Assembly: GCA_002471665.1 (NCBI GenBank)
Contig: DKQK01000040.1
Location: 248,001 to 312,000 of the forward strand
Direction: 5' to 3'
Source of the DNA: Gammaproteobacteria bacterium UBA7310
Lineage (GTDB): Bacteria > Pseudomonadota > Gammaproteobacteria > Pseudomonadales > Ketobacteraceae
Length of the DNA stretch: 64,000 nucleotides
The position numbers and the translations under genes were made by a program. Below are positions 27,419-35,908 of this stretch, piece after piece (the stretch's first letter is position 1; each line of letters opens with the position of its first letter). The notes beneath the pieces were generated by a model. That model saw only the letters and a program-made list of their open reading frames with translations, did not search any database and was not told the origin of the DNA.

Positions 27419-28117
27419 ATGAAATTTGATCAGAAGAGTGCGCAAGGTGACACTCCATCCCAATGGACCTACCGCGTGAAGTACGCACGGCGCAAAACCA
27501 TAGGGATATACGTGAGTGCGGAGCAGGGTGTGGAAGTGCGGGTACCGCACTTTGTGTCCCGTAAGGAAGCTGATGACTTCGTGGCATTAAAACGCAACTG
27601 GATTGAAAAGCAGCTGCAGAGTATTGCCCGCCGCCCACAGCGATTTGAGCCAACCTATCGCTGGGGTGAACCCGTTTATTTCCTGGGTGAGCAGCAGATC
27701 ATTCATCATCTGGACGGGGATGGTGTGGATATTGTGTTGCCGGGTCAGGCCGATGATTCCGTCGAGTTGATTGAACGCCGGGTTCAGGGCTGGTTCCGCC
27801 AGCAGGCTCTGGCGCTGTTCACCGAACGCCATGACCATTGGCAGGGGCATATGAGGCAGCTGAATTTACCTGTATCGACCCTGCACATTCGAGCCATGAA
27901 ACGGCGTTGGGGCACCTGCCGCAGCAACGGCAAGATCATCATCAACACCCACCTGGCGCGTTATCCCCTCAATTGTGTGGACGTGGTGATTGTCCATGAG
28001 CTTTGCCACCTGTTGGAATTCAACCACAGTCGACATTTCTACCGGCTCATGGACCAGGCCATGCCGGACTGGAAAACCCATGATGCCATGCTCAATCGCT
28101 TAAGCCTGCTGTATTGA
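27419..28117 (+). CDS. YgjP-like metal-dependent hydrolase (DUF45/M48-type)
   Basis: This 232-residue protein has the zinc motif HELCH near 197, a third ligand in NHSRHFY, and the upstream RWGTCRSNGKIIIN segment that defines the DUF45/YgjP family. Family members are SprT-like zinc proteins; E. coli YgjP is annotated as a UTP pyrophosphatase, but its physiological role is unclear. The gene stands alone between the barrel gene and the acyl-CoA dehydrogenase operon. Confidence 0.88.
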   Translation: MKFDQKSAQGDTPSQWTYRVKYARRKTIGIYVSAEQGVEVRVPHFVSRKEADDFVALKRNWIEKQLQSIARRPQRFEPTYRWGEPVYFLGEQQIIHHLDGDGVDIVLPGQADDSVELIERRVQGWFRQQALALFTERHDHWQGHMRQLNLPVSTLHIRAMKRRWGTCRSNGKIIINTHLARYPLNCVDVVIVHELCHLLEFNHSRHFYRLMDQAMPDWKTHDAMLNRLSLLY

Positions 28118-28192
28118 GATGGATAGCCAGTACGCGAATTGACCTGGGTTTGTCACTTTTGATCATTGTTGGATGATTTACCTCTGCCATAG

Positions 28193-28213
28193 GATTAAAA
28201 CAAGCGTTTAATC
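28193..28213. promoter_or_regulatory. Palindrome upstream of the acyl-CoA dehydrogenase pair
   Basis: GATTAAA (28193-28199) and TTTAATC (28207-28213) are perfect arms separated by seven bases, and the centre contains AAAC-N4-GTTT. That core resembles the G/C-AAAC-N2-4-GTTT-G/C site of the fatty-acid regulator PsrA. It ends 50 bases before the dehydrogenase start, so a TetR-type fatty-acid operator is likely. Confidence 0.5.
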
Positions 28214-28263
28214 AAACCAATTAAAAAGCGCGGGTATTCACCTATGACTCAGAGGGAACCAAC

Positions 28264-29370
28264 ATGTCCGATCAACCTCCTGCCTGCTTCGATTTGACCT
28301 TAACCGAAGAGCAGCGCATTACTCGCGAATCCTTGCGCCGGTTCGTGGCATCCCATATCAAGCCTGTTATGCGTCAGGCCGACGAAGCGGCCCAGGCGCC
28401 GGCGGGCTTCTATAAGCAGGCCAATGAACTGGGGCTTTGCCTGATGCCGATACCGGAGGCATTGGGTGGTGCCGGTATGCAGCGCTCTCCCATTGCCAAC
28501 ATGCTCAACGCGGAAGATCTGGGGGAAGGGGATATGGGGCTCGCCATTGGCGCGCTTACCCCGCTGAGTTTTGTCAATGCAGTGCTGGACTTTGGCACGC
28601 AGGCGCAGCAAGAGACGTATCTCACCCCCATGGCATCCGAACAGCCTGAGACGGCTACCATAGCCCTGATGGAGCCCCGTGCCACCTTTGAGGCCAGTGA
28701 GTTGCAGACCCTGGCCCAACCCGTTGCCGATGGGTATCGCATCAACGGTGTGAAGAATCTGGTGCCGCTGGCGGACCAGGCCCGTTTTATTCTGGTGCTG
28801 GCGTCTGTTGAAGGCGAGGGCAGCCATGCCGGTTTTGTGGTGGAGCGGGATGCCGAGGGTGTCAGCATCACCCGGGAATCGTTTATGGGGCTGCGGCCAT
28901 TGAGTTTGAATCGGGTTGCGTTGGAGGATGTGGTGGTACCGCCATCGGCGCGCATCAATGTGGACCTCAACCGGTTACTGGATTTGTCCAGTATCGGGCT
29001 GGCGGCAGTGACGGTGGGGTGTTGTCAGGCGGTGCTGGATTACGTGGTGCCCTATGTGAATGAGCGCACGGCATTTGGCGAGCCCATATCCCATCGGCAA
29101 TCGGTGGCCTTCATGGTGGCGGACATGGCCACGGAACTGGAAGCCATGCGTTTGATGGTGTATCGGGCTGCCTCCCGTGCCGAGCAGGGCCTGGATTTTC
29201 ATGAGAACGCCTATTGGTGCCGCGCTTTTTGTGCGGAAAAAGCCATGGAGATCGGTACCAATGGGGTACAGCTGTTGGGAGGCCATGGGTTTATTCGCGA
29301 ACATCCCGTGGAACTCTGGTATCGCAACCTGCGCGCGGCCGCTTTGCTGCAAGGCGCAGCGTGTATTTAA
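28264..29370 (+). CDS. Acyl-CoA dehydrogenase-like subunit lacking the catalytic Glu
   Basis: This 368-residue protein has the acyl-CoA dehydrogenase fold: N-terminal helices, a central beta domain (IALMEPRATFEA, YRINGVKNLVPLAD) and the C-terminal QLLGGHGFIREHP flavin/ADP segment. The usual catalytic YEGT near the C-terminus aligns with LLQGA, so Glu is Gln (near 363). With the active dehydrogenase encoded 36 bases downstream it could form a heteromeric enzyme, as known for paired steroid side-chain dehydrogenases of actinobacteria. A good GAGGGA precedes the ATG. The substrate is unknown. Confidence 0.85.
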   Translation: MSDQPPACFDLTLTEEQRITRESLRRFVASHIKPVMRQADEAAQAPAGFYKQANELGLCLMPIPEALGGAGMQRSPIANMLNAEDLGEGDMGLAIGALTPLSFVNAVLDFGTQAQQETYLTPMASEQPETATIALMEPRATFEASELQTLAQPVADGYRINGVKNLVPLADQARFILVLASVEGEGSHAGFVVERDAEGVSITRESFMGLRPLSLNRVALEDVVVPPSARINVDLNRLLDLSSIGLAAVTVGCCQAVLDYVVPYVNERTAFGEPISHRQSVAFMVADMATELEAMRLMVYRAASRAEQGLDFHENAYWCRAFCAEKAMEIGTNGVQLLGGHGFIREHPVELWYRNLRAAALLQGAACI

Positions 29371-29406
29371 GGCAGTCCGTCCGGCATCAGAATTGAGAGA
29401 ATAAAT

Positions 29407-30612
29407 ATGATTAATCTAGAACTACCCCAGAAGCTGCAAATGGCACAGCAGATGAGTCATCAACTGGCCAATAGCGTGTTCCGCCCCATTGCCCGCAAGT
29501 ACGACAAGATTGAACACTGTGATACACCGGAGGAATTGATACCGGTGGGCCAGATGCTGAAAAGCATGGGCATGTCGTCTGCCGACGATGGGTCTAAAGC
29601 CGGTGGCGGTGATCACATCAAAAATGGGGCCAACATGATGCAGGTGTTGGCCACGGGCGAAATGAGCTGGGGCTGTATCGGCCTGATGCTGTCCATTCCC
29701 GGCCTGGGCCTGGGTAACGCCGCAATACAGGCGGTGGGCACGTCGCAGCAGAAGGAAAAATTCGGCAAGCTGCATTGCGCCATGGCCATCACCGAACCTG
29801 GCTGCGGCTCTGATTCGGCGGCGGTGCAAACCAGTGCGGTACTGGATGGAGATCAGTGGGTGCTGAACGGCGAGAAGATTTTTGCAACCTCAGCCAGCCG
29901 TGGTGATGCGGTGGTGGTGTGGGCCACATTGGATAAAACCAAAGGTAAGGCTGCCATAAAGTCTTTTGTGGTGGAACAGGGCACACCCGGCATGCAGGTG
30001 GTGCGCTGTGAAGACAAGATGGGGTTGCGGGTATCGGATACAGCGGCCATTGTGTTTACCGACTGCCGAATTCCCAAGGAAAATATATTGGGTTCCCCTG
30101 ACATTGCTGATACCGCAGAAGCCCGTAAAAAGGCCTTTGGTGGTGTTATGCAGACCTTTGACAACACCCGGCCGCCGGTGGGCGCCATGGCTTATGGTGT
30201 GGCGCGGGCGGCTCTGGAAGTGACCAAAGCGTTATTGGAGAAAGAGGGGATCAGGTTTGCCTACGATCGTGGCCTCAACAACAGCAGCGCATTGCAGGCG
30301 GAAATCTATCGCATGGAAGCGGAGCTGGAGGCTACTCGTTTGTTGATTCTGAAAGCAGCCTGGATGGCAGACAACAAACAGCCCAATTCCAAGCTGGCAT
30401 CTATGTGCAAGGCGAAAGCCGGCCGGGTTGGCAACCGTATTACACTCAAGTGTGTGGAGCTCTGCGGGTCACTGGGATACGGCGAGGAACAATTGCTGGA
30501 GAAATTTGCCCGGGATTCCAAGATTCTGGATATCTTTGAAGGCACACAGCAGATTCAGCAGCTGATTATTGCCCGTAATGTGCTGGGTAAATCATCCAGT
30601 GAGTTGAAGTAG
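29407..30612 (+). CDS. Acyl-CoA dehydrogenase, active-type subunit
   Basis: This 401-residue flavoprotein has AITEPGCGSDSAAVQT, a flavin-contacting loop, and the catalytic-base motif FEGTQQIQ near 384 (Glu present). It should oxidise an acyl-CoA to the trans-2-enoyl-CoA and pass electrons to ETF. The upstream partner lacks the base, and the shared palindrome suggests joint control by fatty-acid status. Chain-length or branched-substrate preference cannot be read from the sequence. Confidence 0.92.
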   Translation: MINLELPQKLQMAQQMSHQLANSVFRPIARKYDKIEHCDTPEELIPVGQMLKSMGMSSADDGSKAGGGDHIKNGANMMQVLATGEMSWGCIGLMLSIPGLGLGNAAIQAVGTSQQKEKFGKLHCAMAITEPGCGSDSAAVQTSAVLDGDQWVLNGEKIFATSASRGDAVVVWATLDKTKGKAAIKSFVVEQGTPGMQVVRCEDKMGLRVSDTAAIVFTDCRIPKENILGSPDIADTAEARKKAFGGVMQTFDNTRPPVGAMAYGVARAALEVTKALLEKEGIRFAYDRGLNNSSALQAEIYRMEAELEATRLLILKAAWMADNKQPNSKLASMCKAKAGRVGNRITLKCVELCGSLGYGEEQLLEKFARDSKILDIFEGTQQIQQLIIARNVLGKSSSELK

Positions 30613-30624
30613 CGTTATACCGCT

Positions 30625-30649
30625 TTGCCCCGTAGTGTTTTCGGGGCAA
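30625..30649. terminator. Hairpin between acyl-CoA dehydrogenase and phoD
   Basis: The stem TTGCCCCG/CGGGGCAA has a nine-base T-rich loop and sits between two converging genes. It has no long T-run, so termination strength is uncertain. Confidence 0.45.
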
Positions 30650-30668
30650 TTCAGCGGCCCTGTGGGTT

Positions 30669-32417
30669 TCAGTAGATCAGTGCTGCCTGGGTAATCAGCC
30701 AGGGGAAGGTGGTGTACTTGCGGTAATGCCGAATCAGCTTCACTGATTGTTCGCCGTCGTTCACATTCTTATCCACGATATACGCTTTCCAATCGCAGTG
30801 TTTGTGTTTGAACTCAATGGTGGAGTAACCGTTTTGGGTGGTGTTGAAATAGCGGATGTGTGGATTGGTCAGGCGCACTGCCGTATTGGTTACCGCCTGC
30901 GCCAGCAATTGCTGCTCGCCCTGTGGTGTACTGGCACCCACCATATCGAACAAACCGGCAGAGGTCACCGCCGGAGTCATAAATTCCACGCCAATAAAAT
31001 TATCGAAGTTAAAGATGGAGCGGCTGTCGTAATCTTTTTTGATATGGGACGCGATATAGGTGTGTAAATCACCGGTCACCACCACGAAGTTTTCCACCTG
31101 ATTCAGGGCGACCTCGTTATTGATGAGGTTGCGCTCGTAGTCAAACCCATCCCAGGCATCGACATTGATCGGCATTTTTCCGTTGGACAGTTGAACGCCC
31201 AGGCACCCCATGTAGGTTTGGTTGCCCAGCAGTTTCCAACGGGCAGAGGAACCGATGATACCATTCAAGAGCCAGTCCCGCTGATCGGCGCCCAGCAGGC
31301 TTTGCTGATCGCTTTTCCAGTTGCTGCAACCGTAGGGGACATAGCGCTGGAAAAAATCGTCTTCACCGCAGGGGTGAGGGGTGCGGTAGCTGCGGCCGTC
31401 CAGCATGAACAGGTCCACCAGATCACCCAGCTGTACCCGGCGGTAGTATTTTAAAAAGCGATGGGGGTCGGTGGAACTCCAGTCAACTTGCACCCGTGCC
31501 GGAATGTATTCCAACCAGGCTTGCTGTGAATCCAGCATCAGTTGATTCAGGCGAGCGGGATCATTGTTGAATTCCGGTTCCAGTGTGAACGGGTGATCCG
31601 GGGCGCCCAGTGTATCCCGTTCATAATCCCAATAAGCGTCGTTGGCGGTCTCATGATCATCCCGTGTGACGATAAAGGTGTGTTGCTCCATGGCCTGCTG
31701 CAGGAACGGGTCGGAACGATAGGTTCTGTACAGGTGGCGATAGTCATCCAGATCCAGGGCAACCAGGCCATCGCTGGGCAGCACAATCAACCGATCTTCA
31801 AACGGCAGGCTCTGAAAGCGGGGATCACCGGCAGTTTCGTAGATGAAGTCACCCAGGTGAATGACAAAGTCGATGCTGTCATCGTTGGCGATCTGGGCCA
31901 GGGCGCCATAGTAGCCATTGGTGTAATCCTGGCAGGTGAGCAGGCCCAGCTTCAGGTGATCCAGTGCCGCACCATAGGGTGGGGCGGTGCGACAGCGTCC
32001 GGTGCGGCTCAGGGTGTTGTCGTAAATAAAGCGATAGTAGTAGCGTATGTTGGGTTGCAGATAACCATCCACATCAACGGACACACAGTAATCCCGTTCC
32101 GGGCGGATATTCTGGGATTCCACGATGCTTTCAAACTCCAATTGCAGAAAGTCGGCATCACGGGCCACCTGAACAATCAGCGCCTGTCCCGCGCGCCAGG
32201 CGCTGGGGTCGATTCGGGTCCACAACACTACACCTGTGGGGGTTGGGTCTCCGGACGACACGGAGAGGCTGAAAACCCGTTGTGAATCCAGCTCAAACGG
32301 TGCATCCGGCGCGACCAGTCCGGCTTTGGCATCGCCGCTGGTAAAGGTGACAACATACGGAGTGGCAACACCGGCGGCCAGAAAAGAAAGAAACTTGCGA
32401 CGATCAATAGTGCTCAT
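30669..32417 (-). CDS. phoD: PhoD-like phosphodiesterase/alkaline phosphatase D
   Basis: This protein of about 582 residues begins with a twin-arginine signal (DRRKFLSFLAAG), indicating export of the folded, metal-loaded enzyme. The body contains FSLSVSSGDPTPTGVVLWTR, IHLGDFIYETAGD, VTRDDHETAND, FVVVTGDLHTYI and related metal-binding segments of the PhoD family (Fe/Ca centre). It hydrolyses phosphomonoesters and diesters in the periplasm or outside the cell. The start at 32417 has GGGGA upstream; a TTG 12 bases earlier is less likely. Confidence 0.93.
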   Translation of the reverse strand: MSTIDRRKFLSFLAAGVATPYVVTFTSGDAKAGLVAPDAPFELDSQRVFSLSVSSGDPTPTGVVLWTRIDPSAWRAGQALIVQVARDADFLQLEFESIVESQNIRPERDYCVSVDVDGYLQPNIRYYYRFIYDNTLSRTGRCRTAPPYGAALDHLKLGLLTCQDYTNGYYGALAQIANDDSIDFVIHLGDFIYETAGDPRFQSLPFEDRLIVLPSDGLVALDLDDYRHLYRTYRSDPFLQQAMEQHTFIVTRDDHETANDAYWDYERDTLGAPDHPFTLEPEFNNDPARLNQLMLDSQQAWLEYIPARVQVDWSSTDPHRFLKYYRRVQLGDLVDLFMLDGRSYRTPHPCGEDDFFQRYVPYGCSNWKSDQQSLLGADQRDWLLNGIIGSSARWKLLGNQTYMGCLGVQLSNGKMPINVDAWDGFDYERNLINNEVALNQVENFVVVTGDLHTYIASHIKKDYDSRSIFNFDNFIGVEFMTPAVTSAGLFDMVGASTPQGEQQLLAQAVTNTAVRLTNPHIRYFNTTQNGYSTIEFKHKHCDWKAYIVDKNVNDGEQSVKLIRHYRKYTTFPWLITQAALIY

Positions 32418-32719
32418 GGGCTTCCCCAATCATCCTTGTTATGACAATGACTACCCGTTGCAGGATGGAGGCTGAGTCCAACCTTGAGTAGTGCGTTTTT
32501 TATCTTTTTATTGTGTAATTATTGTTTCAGTTGCGAAAATAATGAATGTTTCCGAAACTGATTGAGTCGAATAATAGCCAAGTTGGTACAATGGTACAAC
32601 TAAGTGGATTAACTTATCAGGCAGTCCACCAACCTTGGTGAATCCATTCAGTTCGGTCAGTTTACATGCTGCCCGGAATCGGGTAAAAAGCCCGTCACAT
32701 TGTCATATCGGGAATTCAA
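32418..32719. other. 302-base divergent intergenic region (phoD/ttcA)
   Basis: This region holds the promoters of the divergent phoD and ttcA genes. It is AT-rich near 32495-32560. No clear Pho box, small RNA or open frame with coding character was seen. Confidence 0.5.
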
Positions 32720-33640
32720 ATGTCCGCCAGTGAAACCGCCCTCAGTCCGGAACAGGCCAAAAAGCAGAAAACCCAGTTCAATAAACTGCAAAAGAAACTA
32801 CGGCGTGAAGTGGGTAAGGCCATTGCAGACTACAACATGATCGAAGCAGGGGATCGTGTCATGGTCTGCCTGTCCGGTGGTAAGGACTCCTTTACCATGC
32901 TGGACATTCTCATGAGCCTGCAAAAGAGTGCGCCGATTGACTTTGAGCTGGTGGCGGTCAACATGGACCAGAAGCAGCCCGGGTTCCCGGAGCATGTGTT
33001 GCCGGACTACCTGGATCAACTGGGTATCGAATACTACATTATCAACCGCGATACCTACTCGGTGGTCAAACAGAAAATACCGGAAGGGGCCACCACCTGT
33101 GGTCTGTGCTCGCGCTTGCGGCGGGGCACGCTGTATTCCTTCGCCGAGGACATCAAGGCCACCAAGATTGCCCTGGGCCATCATCGTGATGACATGGTGG
33201 AGACCCTGTTCCTGAATATGTTCTACGGTTCCAGGCTGTCCGCAATGCCGCCCAAGTTATTATCCGACGACCAACGCAACATTGTGATTCGACCGCTGGC
33301 ATACTGCCGTGAAAAAGACATTGTAGCCTTTGCAAACGTTAAGGCGTTTCCCATCATTCCCTGTAATCTGTGCGGTTCACAAGAGAACCTGCAGCGTCAG
33401 AACATCAAGCTCATGTTGCAGGAGTGGGATCGGCAGCAACCCGGCCGTATCGAGCATATCTTCAACTCCATGCAGAATATCAAGCTGTCGCAAATGGCAG
33501 ATACCTCTCTGTTTGATTTTCAGAATCTGCAAATTGATCGCAGCGCTGAGCGCCCGGTATACGAATTTGCAGATGAGCAGACGGTGGATGGCAAACCGGC
33601 CCGCGATGCGGTAAAAATGGTGAATCTCGTTAATCTATAA
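32720..33640 (+). CDS. ttcA: tRNA 2-thiocytidine(32) biosynthesis protein TtcA
   Basis: This 306-residue enzyme thiolates C32 of some tRNAs using ATP and a [4Fe-4S] cluster. It has the PP-loop [12 protein letters not shown] and the two Cys pairs GLCSRLRRG and PCNLCGSQ that hold the cluster and sulfur. The length and motif order are those of TtcA. Confidence 0.96.
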   Translation: MSASETALSPEQAKKQKTQFNKLQKKLRREVGKAIADYNMIEAGDRVMVCLSGGKDSFTMLDILMSLQKSAPIDFELVAVNMDQKQPGFPEHVLPDYLDQLGIEYYIINRDTYSVVKQKIPEGATTCGLCSRLRRGTLYSFAEDIKATKIALGHHRDDMVETLFLNMFYGSRLSAMPPKLLSDDQRNIVIRPLAYCREKDIVAFANVKAFPIIPCNLCGSQENLQRQNIKLMLQEWDRQQPGRIEHIFNSMQNIKLSQMADTSLFDFQNLQIDRSAERPVYEFADEQTVDGKPARDAVKMVNLVNL

Positions 33641-33652
33641 GGCCTGGTACCG

Positions 33653-34876
33653 TTGCTGAATTATCTTTGGGGTGGCTTCTTCCTGGTGGGCTTTGCCGTT
33701 GCAATGCTGCGCTTTTTGGGTGGGGACGACGCGGTATTTCAGGCGGTTGTTCAATCCACCTTCGATATGGCCAAATTGTCGGTGGAAATCGCCATCGGGC
33801 TAATCGGCTTGCTGGCCTTGTGGTCGGGGTTGTTTCGTATTGCCGAGCAGGCCGGGCTGATCAGTGTGCTGAGCCGGTTGCTGGCGCCCTTGTTCAGTCG
33901 CATCATGCCGGAGGTGCCCCACGGCCACGTGGCACAGGGGGCTGTCACCATGAATCTGGCGGCCAATATGCTGGGCCTGGATAATGCAGCCACGCCCTTG
34001 GGTTTGAAGGCCATGCAGGCGCTGCAGTCTCTGAATCCGGTTAAACACACGGCCAGTAATGCCCAGATACTGTTTCTGGTACTGAACACTTCATCGGTTA
34101 CGTTGTTGCCGGTGACCATCTTTATGTATCGCGCCCAACTGGGCGCCGCAGACCCCACCGAGGTATTCATTCCCATTTTGTTGGCCACCAGCCTGTCGAC
34201 GTTGACCGGGTTGTTGGCCGTGATGCTGATTCAAAAAATCCCTTTCGATGTTGTGGTGCTGGCTTATCTGGGTGCAGGGGCGGTGCTGATGGGGGGCTTT
34301 GTTTACTGGCTGGGTTTGCTGCCTGCGGGGGAGCTGGGCACGGCCTCTCAGCTGCTGGCCAACGGGTTGTTATTGGCGGTAATCGCCTTGTTCATCGGTT
34401 ATGGCCTGTGGCGCCGGGTGCCTGTGTATGAGCAGTTCGTTGAGGGCGCTAAAGAGGGCTTTGAGACGGCAGTTAAGCTGATTCCTTATCTGGTGGCCAT
34501 GCTGGTGGCCATCGGGGTGTTCCGTGCCTGTGGCGCACTGGAGTATCTGGTTGCCTTGCTGGCAGAGGGATTGGAGGGGCTGGGCATGGGTAGCGGATTT
34601 GCCGAGGCCTTGCCCGTGGCCCTCATGAAACCCTTCAGTGGCAGTGGCGCCCGTGCCCTGATGCTGGATGTTATGAACGCCCATGGCGTGGATTCCCTGG
34701 CCGGGCGCATTGCGGCGGTGATGCAGGGGTCCACCGAAACCACTTTCTATGTATTGACGGTGTATTTTGGGGTGGTGGGCATCACCCGTATTCGCTATGC
34801 CCTGTGGGCGGGGTTGCTGTGCGATGTTGTGGGCATGGTGGCCGCAATCGCATTGGGTCTATGGTTCTTCACCTAA
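33653..34876 (+). CDS. Nucleoside-recognition/SpmAB-type membrane protein
   Basis: This protein of about 407 residues has two Gate (nucleoside-recognition) domains in one chain, equivalent to SpmA plus SpmB of spore formers. Motifs include MNLAANMLGLDNAATPLGLKAM in the first half and LMKPFSGSGARALMLD plus MQGSTETTFYVLTVYFG in the second. It has about nine or ten membrane helices. The function in Gram-negative bacteria is unknown. The start is a TTG at 33653, 13 bases after ttcA; Met18 at 33704 is an alternative. Confidence 0.88.
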   Translation: MLNYLWGGFFLVGFAVAMLRFLGGDDAVFQAVVQSTFDMAKLSVEIAIGLIGLLALWSGLFRIAEQAGLISVLSRLLAPLFSRIMPEVPHGHVAQGAVTMNLAANMLGLDNAATPLGLKAMQALQSLNPVKHTASNAQILFLVLNTSSVTLLPVTIFMYRAQLGAADPTEVFIPILLATSLSTLTGLLAVMLIQKIPFDVVVLAYLGAGAVLMGGFVYWLGLLPAGELGTASQLLANGLLLAVIALFIGYGLWRRVPVYEQFVEGAKEGFETAVKLIPYLVAMLVAIGVFRACGALEYLVALLAEGLEGLGMGSGFAEALPVALMKPFSGSGARALMLDVMNAHGVDSLAGRIAAVMQGSTETTFYVLTVYFGVVGITRIRYALWAGLLCDVVGMVAAIALGLWFFT

Positions 34877-34927
34877 ATCTGCCCTATAATTCACCGGAAT
34901 TATACTCTTTTGGAAGGCATTTAATTA

Positions 34928-35908
34928 ATGAATGTTGGGCGGGTGGATCTTAATCTTCTGGTATACCTGGATGTGCTGCTGCGGGAACTGAATGTGACTC
35001 GGGCGGCGGAGCAGTTGGGTATCACTCAGCCTGCCATGAGCAACGGTTTAAAGCGCCTCAGAGATCTGTTCAATGATCCCTTATTGATCCGTTCCAGCGA
35101 AGGCATGAAGCCCACTGAGCGGGCCCTTGAGCTACAGCCCCGGGTGCGCCAGATCCTGGCCGATACCCAATACCTGCTGGAACCGAAGCAGGAATTCAAA
35201 CCGTTAACCAGTAAACGCGTTTTTCGGATCATGGTAAGCGATTACGCTGAAGCCACCCTGATTCCCGCCTTGATCAAGCATATCCGCAGTGAGGCCCCCA
35301 ATATCATTCTGGATTTTCTTACCCCCAGCGACGTCAGCTATCAGGATATGGAGCAGGGGCGGGTGGATATGGCCATCAATCGCTTCAATGAAATCCCGCA
35401 GTCGTTTCATCAGAACACAGTATGGACCGACAGTTTTTCCTGCCTGGTGAATCGCAGGAATCCGGTGGCGGAAAACTTCAACCTGAAATCCTATCTGAGT
35501 GCGCAGCACATCTGGGTCAGTAAAACCGGTATGGGGGTTGGCTTTGGTGTGAATCCGGAAAAATCCGGTGGCCTGGGGTGGATCGATCAGGCACTGCAGC
35601 GCATTGGCAGCAAACGTAAGATCACGATATTTACCCGCCATTATCAAATGCCGGGGCTGTTGGCGCAGAACAATGACCTGGTGGCAACCCTGCCCACCAA
35701 AATTGCCAGGATGCAGGCCGAGAATCCGAAACTGGTGATTCTGGACCCTCCTTTCTATATTCCAGAGTTCGAGCTGAAGATGGCCTGGAGTCCGCTGCTG
35801 CATCCCAACGCCGGGCACCAATGGTTGCGTCGTTTGGTCATGTACACAGCAGAACGCATGGCGGATGACGAGCAACGCTTGCTGGCTGAGGAAAGCCTTA
35901 GTTCCTAA
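34928..35908 (+). CDS. LysR-family transcriptional regulator
   Basis: This 326-residue protein has an N-terminal winged helix-turn-helix (NVTRAAEQLGITQPAMSNGLKRLR, residues about 22-45) and a C-terminal substrate-binding fold from about residue 95. Its start is 52 bases after the SpmAB-like gene. Its stop overlaps the convergent STAND gene by four bases, so neither neighbour is an obvious divergent target. The effector is unknown. Confidence 0.92.
   Translation: MNVGRVDLNLLVYLDVLLRELNVTRAAEQLGITQPAMSNGLKRLRDLFNDPLLIRSSEGMKPTERALELQPRVRQILADTQYLLEPKQEFKPLTSKRVFRIMVSDYAEATLIPALIKHIRSEAPNIILDFLTPSDVSYQDMEQGRVDMAINRFNEIPQSFHQNTVWTDSFSCLVNRRNPVAENFNLKSYLSAQHIWVSKTGMGVGFGVNPEKSGGLGWIDQALQRIGSKRKITIFTRHYQMPGLLAQNNDLVATLPTKIARMQAENPKLVILDPPFYIPEFELKMAWSPLLHPNAGHQWLRRLVMYTAERMADDEQRLLAEESLSS

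Noticed and set aside
32418..32560. Pho box upstream of phoD
   Set aside because: Only a weak TCATTGTCATAA-like match was found, not two properly spaced CTGTCAT repeats.
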